A stretch of DNA of 11,529 nucleotides from Puniceicoccales bacterium (GTDB lineage Bacteria; Verrucomicrobiota; Verrucomicrobiia; Opitutales; JAIRKQ01), in the NCBI GenBank assembly GCA_031288455.1, contig JAITRI010000016.1, positions 1 to 11,529 on the forward strand. Reading direction: 5' to 3'. This document shows positions 1 to 4,793 of this stretch, one piece after another; the first letter of the stretch is position 1; each line of letters opens with the position of its first letter. The notes under the pieces are model-generated. The model was not told the DNA's origin. It made no database searches and saw nothing but the letters and a program-made list of their open reading frames with translations. The position numbers and the translations under genes were made by a program.

Positions 1-68
1 GTGGAATCCTGTGCCACTTCACATTCCGGCGCACTTGCAAATTCCCACTGTGCCGTTTTAATGCCTCC

Positions 69-134
69 GGCGGGCAGGGGCGCAGCCCCTGCTACCTCCC
101 GCATCCGCTTCGCGGATGCGGACCGCTCCGCGCG
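69..134. repeat. Palindromic module, copy 1
   Basis: This is a REP-like module of two consecutive hairpins. The first (74-92) has stem GCAGGGGC/GCCCCTGC with loop GCA. The second (100-120) has a 9-bp stem CGCATCCGC/GCGGATGCG with loop TTC. A competing short stem GCGGA/TCCGC follows. Both main stems are perfect in this copy. Confidence 0.85.
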
Positions 135-277
135 CGAGGACGGAAATCGCCGGAACCTGAAAACTAAAACTAAAATCGTCGGAGATCTAAAGACAAAGAC
201 GCCGCGGAACTAAAAAACATTGGCGCCGTGAACTTTACCCTAAAAATACGGCGCCGGGCACTTTTGTTTGCACCTAA

Positions 278-342
278 GGCGGGCAGGGGCGCAGCCCCTG
301 CTGCCCCCGCATCCGCTTCGCGGATGCGGACCGCTCCGCGCG
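278..342. repeat. Palindromic module, copy 2
   Basis: Second module of unit 1. The hairpins at 283-301 and 308-328 are both perfect, with the same stems and loops as copy 1. The DNA before it differs from the DNA before copy 1, so the module has been duplicated inside the 341-bp unit independently of its flanks. Confidence 0.85.
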
Positions 343-409
343 TGGAATCCTGTGCCACTTCCCATTCCGGCGCACTTGCAAATTCCCACTGTGCCGTTTT
401 AATGCCTCC

Positions 410-474
410 GGCGGGCAGGGGCGCAGCCCCTGCTACCCCCGCACCCGCTTCGCGTATGCGGACCGCTCCGCGCG
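410..474. repeat. Palindromic module, copy 3
   Basis: First module of unit 2. The GCAGGGGC/GCCCCTGC hairpin at 415-433 is intact. The second hairpin at 440-460 has two mismatched stem positions (ACC against TAT in the centre), so it is partly decayed. Confidence 0.82.
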
Positions 475-617
475 CGAGGACGGTAATCGCCGGACCCTGA
501 GAACTCAAACGAAAATCGTCGGAGATCTAAAGACAAAGACGCCGCGGAACTAAAAAACATTGGCGCCGTGGACTTTACCCTAAAAATACGGCGCCGGGCA
601 CTTTCGTTTGCGCCTAA

Positions 618-683
618 GGCGGGCAGGGGCGCAGCCCCTGCTGCCCCACGCGTCCGCTTCGCGGATGCGGACCGCTCCGCGCG
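618..683. repeat. Palindromic module, copy 4
   Basis: Second module of unit 2. The first hairpin at 623-641 is intact. The second at 649-669 has one A-to-G change that leaves a G-T wobble in the stem. One inserted base before the second hairpin restores the 341-base period. Confidence 0.82.
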
Positions 684-726
684 TGGAATCCTGTGCCACT
701 TCACATTCCGGCACGCTTGCAAATTT

Positions 727-765
727 CCCCACCCCCTCCTCGCCGGAGGCGAGGAGGGGGTGGGG
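727..765. repeat. 18-bp perfect GC-rich hairpin
   Basis: The arm CCCCACCCCCTCCTCGCC at 727-744 pairs without mismatch to GGCGAGGAGGGGGTGGGG at 748-765, around the three-base loop GGA. No T-run follows on either strand, so it is not a standard intrinsic terminator. It sits exactly where the third tandem unit breaks off. It could be an unrelated palindromic repeat, a transcription or RNA-processing barrier, or a scar of the event that truncated the array. Confidence 0.85.
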
Positions 766-1148
766 GTGTTAGAGCGCGCTGGCCGCGGGCATCATTCCAG
801 AAGCTCGGCGGCGAGAACTTTACTCCAAAAATACTGCGGCGGACGGGAGCAATGCCGATCGTGCACATCGGGCAACTTTTCGGCTTGACGTCACATCCTT
901 TGCAACGGCAATATTTTTTATGTGGACCGAGTCCGGCGCATTTCTTTTTTCTATGCCGCCCCATGTCTCTGCCAATCAAATTGAATATATTTGAGACTGC
1001 GCGATGTGTTCCCTCGGACGGCATGTGAAATTATTGGATAAAATGTTTGAATGGCGCAATTTTACTGCCGTGCCGCGCATTTGCCATGCCACTGTGCGAT
1101 TAATTTTATTATTGCATTTTCAAGGTCCTGTTCTAGCATCGCCACAAT
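766..1148. other. Intergenic stretch between repeat array and first gene
   Basis: I see no convincing protein or RNA gene here apart from one doubtful small frame at 1043-1156. Positions 815-833 keep a decayed copy of the array sequence (GAACTTTACYCYAAAAATAC, compare 230-249), so the array once reached further right. A weak promoter-like pair, TTGACG at 885 and CAATAT at 909 with an 18-base spacer, points rightward but is far from the next start. The DNA becomes AT-rich after about 960. Confidence 0.6.
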
Positions 1149-1156
1149 TTGCATAA
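1043..1156 (+). CDS. Doubtful small ORF, 37 aa, overlapping the next start
   Basis: An ATG at 1043, preceded by GGA a few bases upstream, opens a 37-codon frame ending in TAA at 1154-1156. Its second half is hydrophobic (TVRLILLLHF then GPVLASP), which resembles a small signal sequence. The stop overlaps the TTG start of the downstream gene by eight bases, an arrangement seen in translational coupling. No homology is recognisable and the frame could easily be chance. I list it because the downstream gene has no Shine-Dalgarno sequence of its own. Confidence 0.2.
   Translation: MFEWRNFTAVPRICHATVRLILLLHFQGPVLASPQFA
1112..1139 (+). promoter_or_regulatory. Putative promoter close to the 1149 start
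   Basis: TTGCAT (1112-1117), a 16-base spacer and TAGCAT (1134-1139) lie 9 bases before the TTG start codon. Transcription would begin within about three bases of the start codon, giving a leaderless or near-leaderless mRNA. The -10 match is moderate, so this rests partly on the same layout recurring at two other genes in the window. Confidence 0.4.
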
Positions 1157-2159
1157 GATAGGTGTACGTTTATGTGCGGCGTTCCCCTGGATATTGTCAC
1201 TGGTCGCTGTGGCAGTCTGGGTGCCGCCTATGCACTGCTTCGGAAGTGTGGTCGTGGAAACGGGGGATGTGTTCGCCACCGATGAGGGGTGCTATGTCCC
1301 ACTGTTTGCAACGAAAAGCTCGGAATTGACCTATGGACGCGGACCAAATGGATATTTTTGCAAAGATCTGAATGGAGTTATACTGCCGAATTCGGCGGTG
1401 CGCGTGACGGAAGTGCATGAAAATTCGAACGTCGAGGTGGAATACATCACCAGTGACCACGCCAGAGGCGCCGGATTTATCAACGTGGTTTTTTTCGAAA
1501 AGATGATGTCGAAAATGAACGACAGCTTTTGGAGAAGAATATCGGCAAAAAAGCTGCAGCCAATGACACTGTTTGAAATATCAGATGTGCTGCAGAGATG
1601 TGCAGCCGATGGACTGACACATTGTCCGGGCGCAAATAATTTTGAAAAAATTTCCATCAATGGAATATATAAATTTGTACTCGATGATGGCACAGCGGTG
1701 AACACTAATCCCTGTGATATACGTGGATTTGACGGGGCAGGACTATTGCATTTCATATCAAACGGCATTCTTCCCCGCTCCATAAAAAAACTTAACCACT
1801 CGGGACGCAAGCTGTTCACATTTAACGCGAAGAGGGAGTATTCATTCCGCGAAAAAAGATTTATTCTCGGATTCATGAAGGACAGCGATTACATGATTTT
1901 TGTGTACAGAAATGAAATCCCAGGCCACATCGGCGACGGAGAAATTTTAATTTCCCACAATAGCGGCTTCTTTGAATTTGACAATAAAAGCGGAAGGATC
2001 TCATATATTGCAGGGGAAAATAATCTAATAAAGCGACTGGATGAAATATTGGATTTGGCAAGAAAATTTGGTGGCGAAATACACATAATTCGGTGGCATC
2101 CGGAATTGCTGAAAAAGCCGACAAAATCACACTCAGAAAATGTTTCCCAGAGCGTATGA
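1149..2159 (+). CDS. Exported SH3 + NlpC/P60-like protein lacking the catalytic Cys
   Basis: This 336-aa protein starts at TTG 1149. That start is preferred because it gives a signal peptide (basic start, then a hydrophobic stretch at about residues 9-25), and an in-frame stop at 1134 prevents further extension. Residues of about 40-100 resemble the SH3-type domain that precedes many NlpC/P60 cell-wall peptidases. The C-terminal half has the layout of that fold: a GFDGAGLLHF segment at 193-202, then ILPRS, then a PGHIGDGEI segment with His260. NlpC/P60 enzymes use a Cys in a D-C-S-G motif and a downstream His to cut peptidoglycan peptides. Here the Cys position reads Gly196 (D195-G196-A197-G198), and the nearest Cys is Cys189. 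I infer a secreted, probably inactive, wall-binding or regulatory relative. The family call is from motif resemblance only and could be wrong. The gene lies between the repeat array and an effector-like gene on the same strand. Confidence 0.62.
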   Translation: MHKIGVRLCAAFPWILSLVAVAVWVPPMHCFGSVVVETGDVFATDEGCYVPLFATKSSELTYGRGPNGYFCKDLNGVILPNSAVRVTEVHENSNVEVEYITSDHARGAGFINVVFFEKMMSKMNDSFWRRISAKKLQPMTLFEISDVLQRCAADGLTHCPGANNFEKISINGIYKFVLDDGTAVNTNPCDIRGFDGAGLLHFISNGILPRSIKKLNHSGRKLFTFNAKREYSFREKRFILGFMKDSDYMIFVYRNEIPGHIGDGEILISHNSGFFEFDNKSGRISYIAGENNLIKRLDEILDLARKFGGEIHIIRWHPELLKKPTKSHSENVSQSV

Positions 2160-2198
2160 TCAGCATTTCGTTTCCGTAAATTTTTTCGCAAATTTGCC

Positions 2199-2226
2199 TT
2201 GCAGCTTAGTGGGAAAAATGTACAAT
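2199..2226 (+). promoter_or_regulatory. Putative promoter placing the start at the 2234 ATG
   Basis: TTGCAG (2199-2204), 16 bases and TACAAT (2221-2226, five of six matches to TATAAT) lie so that the expected transcription start falls at about 2232-2234, on the ATG of the next gene. No Shine-Dalgarno sequence precedes that ATG. This is the clearest of the leaderless-type starts in the window. Confidence 0.48.
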
Positions 2227-2233
2227 AAATGGG

Positions 2234-3703
2234 ATGTCTAGAATTGAAGCACAACAGGGACAACAGGTAATCGGAGGCGGCGTAAACGGCTGCAGCTCGA
2301 ACATATATGCGCGCACATCAGTGTCAAAAACTCCTCCTCCAAACCAAGCTCAGCAAGCGCACGGGGGATCCATAAATTCCAATTGCATAAAAAGCGCCGC
2401 AACGCGCAGCACCGCCGTGCAACAAAATTCGCCAACTGGCGCTCCAAAAAAGCCAGCTGGCGCTTCCGGAAACAATGGGACTAGCAGCAAGAGTAGCATA
2501 ACGACGCAGAGAAATCTCTCCATGAATATTCAGCAGAAATCCAAGAAATATAACACTCAGCAGCTTAACAAATTATACGAAATAAAATCACGTTGCAAAG
2601 AGATGCTTTCCGGAGAGAAAAAATTACTCAAATCTTCCCAAGCTAAACATGATGATAAGGTGGACAATGCCGCCATGGACGCAGCAAATGCCATAACCAA
2701 GCTTGAGGAAGCGGAGCGATCGCCAACGACGGACAACATCAAAGCTGCAAAAGATGCGATGGATAAAGCCAACAAGTCATTGAAGAATGTCAGCAAAGAT
2801 AAATCCGAAGGCATACGCGATTCATTGGATAAATTGTATGCGCGCGCATTGGCATCAAAAGCCACAACCAAACTTGATAGTGCAATCTCGAATCCAACGA
2901 CGGACAACATCAAAGCTGCAAAAGATGCTGTGGATGACGCCAAAAAGTCATTGAAAAGTGTCGGAGGGAAACATGCTGAGCTGATGTGCATAAAACTTGA
3001 ATCAAAGTACGCATGCGCATTGGCGGCAGAAGCCATACAAATCTCAGAAAAAAATCCGACATTGGAGAACATTAAAAATGCGAATGAAAAACTCGCCACT
3101 GCCGATGAAAAATCACAGCATTACTATTCCAATGGAGCCAGTCATATGCTTGGCGCCGACAAGCTTAGCTACGATGAATACATGGAGTTGGTAAATACTC
3201 TGGCAGGCCAGAAATCTTCCATCAGAGATATTACACATGATGCCGCAGATAAAAAATTGGATGAAGCGATTAAGGATTTAGATAGAGGCGAATCCGAAAG
3301 GGCATACCCTCTCTGTAGAGAGGCATACGACATGGCAAATTTATCGAGTAAAATGGAGAAAGAAGTGGCCAAAAACAGTGATACAGTCGCTGGGCATGAG
3401 TACGGCCATGAGGAGGATTTGCAAAAAGCGTCCGCCACAAGAAAAGAAAACATCGACAAAAAATCGTCGGAAATGTTAAGCAAGGCGCACGAGAAAGGAA
3501 TCAACGTCAGCCCCGGACAAAAAGCAAAAAAAGTATTAAAAATTGTCGGCATAGTTTTAGGCATATCGCTTGCGGTGGCACTCATTGGCCTCGTAGCATG
3601 CTTATTACTTGTTATCGGCGGCCCGTTGTTTCTTTATTCGACGAGTCGAAATGTTGAAGAGATCAACGAGGCGTCTCATCGAAACAGGTACAATTACAAT
3701 TAA
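2234..3703 (+). CDS. Low-complexity, helical-repeat protein with hydrophobic C-terminal segment
   Basis: I do not recognise the family of this 489-aa protein. Residues 1 to about 100 are rich in Ser, Thr, Gln, Asn, Gly and Ala, with few acidic or large hydrophobic residues. That is typical of disordered leaders and also of type III secretion signals. Residues of about 105-430 are predicted helical, with Lys/Asp/Ala-rich repeats. The signature PTTDNIKAAKDA occurs at 164 and 221 (57 residues apart) and as PTLENIKNANEK at 275, with a weaker KLDEAI-type unit near 342. A 35-base stretch is identical in DNA between the first two repeats (2723-2757 and 2894-2928), which points to recent duplication. 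Residues 434-468 form one long or two short hydrophobic segments ending in GGPLFLY, followed by a 21-residue polar tail. Together this suggests a membrane-anchored or host-membrane-inserted protein, with an effector role as inference only. There is no signal peptide. It lies 74 bases after the preceding gene. Confidence 0.85.
   Translation: MSRIEAQQGQQVIGGGVNGCSSNIYARTSVSKTPPPNQAQQAHGGSINSNCIKSAATRSTAVQQNSPTGAPKKPAGASGNNGTSSKSSITTQRNLSMNIQQKSKKYNTQQLNKLYEIKSRCKEMLSGEKKLLKSSQAKHDDKVDNAAMDAANAITKLEEAERSPTTDNIKAAKDAMDKANKSLKNVSKDKSEGIRDSLDKLYARALASKATTKLDSAISNPTTDNIKAAKDAVDDAKKSLKSVGGKHAELMCIKLESKYACALAAEAIQISEKNPTLENIKNANEKLATADEKSQHYYSNGASHMLGADKLSYDEYMELVNTLAGQKSSIRDITHDAADKKLDEAIKDLDRGESERAYPLCREAYDMANLSSKMEKEVAKNSDTVAGHEYGHEEDLQKASATRKENIDKKSSEMLSKAHEKGINVSPGQKAKKVLKIVGIVLGISLAVALIGLVACLLLVIGGPLFLYSTSRNVEEINEASHRNRYNYN
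2723..2928 (+). repeat. Intragenic 171-bp in-frame repeat
   Basis: A 35-base identical segment at 2723-2757 recurs at 2894-2928, exactly 171 bases (57 codons) later. Similarity continues on both sides at lower identity. It encodes the PTTDNIKAAKDA helical repeat. Identity at synonymous sites argues for recent duplication or gene conversion, rather than old repeats kept only at the protein level. Confidence 0.88.
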
Positions 3704-3923
3704 ACGCGGGCGCAAGTTCGAAAATTTTTTCGCTGAATCCGCACGCTGATTTTCATTGGATTTAGTAAATTTTTTGATGAGCAGCTGAAGCGAACAAAAT
3801 CCGCACCAAAGGATCGGAGAATGCTCTGGCCAGAATTTTGGCATGCGGTTGAAGAAATTCCACATTTGCCAGTGGGAATGTGACGCTGAAGTTTTTGGTT
3901 TGCTCCGCGGCGACGAAAAGCAA
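3704..3923. other. Convergent intergenic region
   Basis: This spacer separates the ends of two converging genes. I see no clear intrinsic terminator. There is only the AT-rich palindrome CGAAAATTTTTTCG (about 3719-3732) and a short CACATT/AATGTG inverted repeat near 3861-3882. The latter includes GGAATGTGA (3875-3883), the reverse complement of a motif found in the left repeat array and upstream of the nuclease gene. Confidence 0.45.
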
Positions 3924-4559
3924 CTACTGCTCGTTCTTCGATTTCAGCATATCTTTGGCCTCACGCAGGCGGACATATCTCTCCCGCAGCTGTTCACCTT
4001 CAAATTCCCAAAAATCAAAGCCGCAACAGCTGTTCCAATTGTATCCGATCTCCTGCAGCAGCTTAAGGGAAAGTTCAGCAACGGAAAATTCCTCGCCGTC
4101 GTATTCCACGCTGAGCGGCGAAACCACGCGGCACTTTTTGCCATCGTCCCTGGTGAATGTCAATTCTGCGCCGACTGGAATCTTCAAAGAGTCGAAGTCA
4201 AAGGAGTCCAAATTTTCGCATGACAGCTGCATGGGCCGTCCATTTTCGTCGATTGGAGCATTTGACCCCATTATTTCTGTCCCGCCGGTGAGCTTCAGTG
4301 CCGCAACTACGCTCTCCGGAGAAACCGTAAAAAATTCGCGATTCGGACGCACGCGGCTGGAATCAAACGTCTGGTGTATCAGCTTTTCAACGCCCTTGCA
4401 ATTGGAAACCTCCATGGCGAAATAGCAGGAAAATGGCAGCGGCACATTGGCGGTATCCAAACTCTGCAGTCGCTCCGCAACGGAACTGGTGGTGACGCCG
4501 ATTTTTATGTATCCAGGCATCGACTGATTGGTAAAAACATATACAATTCCCTTACTCAT
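3924..4559 (-). CDS. GIY-YIG (T5orf172-like) nuclease with extra C-terminal domain
   Basis: This 211-aa protein has an N-terminal GIY-YIG nuclease domain. It shows GIVYVFTN (4-11), GYIKIG (16-21), Arg30 in the AERL helix, E58/H62 in VEKLIH and the PNREFF motif (72-77) whose Glu75 is the expected metal ligand. The catalytic set therefore looks intact. GIY-YIG enzymes cut DNA phosphodiester bonds with one metal ion. The MPGYIKIG style is that of the T5orf172/MUG113-type stand-alone group, often found in phages and accessory regions. Residues of about 120-205 form a second domain (LTFTRDDGKKCRVV, VEYDGEEFSV, then an aromatic FDFWEFEGEQL segment) of the kind that follows such nucleases in other small proteins. 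I infer DNA binding or specificity but cannot name the domain. No methyltransferase or other restriction partner is next to it. Both flanking intergenic regions carry related short motifs. Confidence 0.85.
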   Translation of the reverse strand: MSKGIVYVFTNQSMPGYIKIGVTTSSVAERLQSLDTANVPLPFSCYFAMEVSNCKGVEKLIHQTFDSSRVRPNREFFTVSPESVVAALKLTGGTEIMGSNAPIDENGRPMQLSCENLDSFDFDSLKIPVGAELTFTRDDGKKCRVVSPLSVEYDGEEFSVAELSLKLLQEIGYNWNSCCGFDFWEFEGEQLRERYVRLREAKDMLKSKNEQ

Positions 4560-4568
4560 CGCACAGCA

Positions 4569-4596
4569 AGTCTACTGGCATTTTGGAAAAAGTAAA
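4569..4596 (-). promoter_or_regulatory. Putative promoter for the GIY-YIG gene
   Basis: Read on the minus strand, TTTACT, 16 bases and TAGACT lie 9 bases before the ATG. No Shine-Dalgarno sequence is visible in the nine bases left. The geometry matches the putative promoters of the two genes at 1149 and 2234, and again implies a leader of only a few bases. Confidence 0.4.
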
Positions 4597-4663
4597 CGAG
4601 AAAATTTACAAAAAATGTAACCGCAGCCATTTCGATTGAAATTCTCACCGTTTCCAATGCCAC

Positions 4664-4767
4664 ACTGCGGCTATTTTCCCATTTTCATCCCCGCTTAGCG
4701 GTCCACATGCGCAGGATGTGACTGCGGTGGAATGTGACCGTGGCGCAGTTTGCTCGCCCACTGCGGC
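4664..4767. repeat. Cluster of short inverted and direct repeats upstream of the nuclease gene
   Basis: The heptamer ACTGCGG occurs at 4664, 4721 and 4760. Small stems follow one another: CCGC-TTA-GCGG (4691-4701), CACAT/ATGTG (4704-4720) and ACTGCG/CGCAGT (4721-4749). GGATGTGA (4714-4721) and GGAATGTGA (4729-4737) are reverse complements of motifs found in the left part of the window. GGCGCA followed by CCCACTG (4743-4763) resembles the start of the 341-bp unit (29-51). This may be a decayed relative of the array or a folded regulatory region. No gene is called here. Confidence 0.45.
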
Positions 4768-4793
4768 CAAAGATGCGCTTTTGACGGGAGAAC

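Larger units (their letters stand above)
1..728. repeat. 341-bp GC-rich tandem repeat array, 2.1 copies
   Basis: Two near-identical units lie at 1-341 and 342-682. A third copy starts at 683 and breaks off near 725-728. The 341-base period is kept overall, although unit 2 has lost one base near 436 and gained one near 650. Each unit carries two copies of a shorter palindromic module, starting near 69, 278, 410 and 618. Between the modules, each unit has an 8-bp inverted repeat GGCGCCGT/ACGGCGCC around an 18-base AT-rich spacer (222-255 and 562-595). The reading frames across the array are open only because the DNA is GC-rich and repetitive. They run in several frames on both strands with Ala/Arg/Pro-rich translations and no family resemblance, so I call no gene here. 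The array probably continues beyond the left edge. Confidence 0.93.

Noticed and set aside
1..722. Several open frames of 70-112 codons on both strands across the repeat array
   Set aside because: They overlap in many frames, translate to Ala/Arg/Pro-rich repeats, and come from GC-rich palindromes. No start signal or family resemblance supports them.
1..728. CRISPR array
   Set aside because: The units are 341 bp and nearly identical throughout. There are no short repeats separated by unique spacers and no cas genes.
727..765. Intrinsic transcription terminator
   Set aside because: The stem is very strong, but neither strand has a following T-run, so I list it as a hairpin repeat only.
693..1028. 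Open frame of 111 codons across the hairpin and intergenic DNA
   Set aside because: It begins in the truncated repeat, runs through the palindrome as Pro- and Gly-rich runs and has an antisense rival of similar length. This is not coding-like.
3843..4425. Plus-strand open frames opposite the GIY-YIG gene
   Set aside because: They are antisense shadows. The minus-strand frame carries an intact GIY-YIG motif set.
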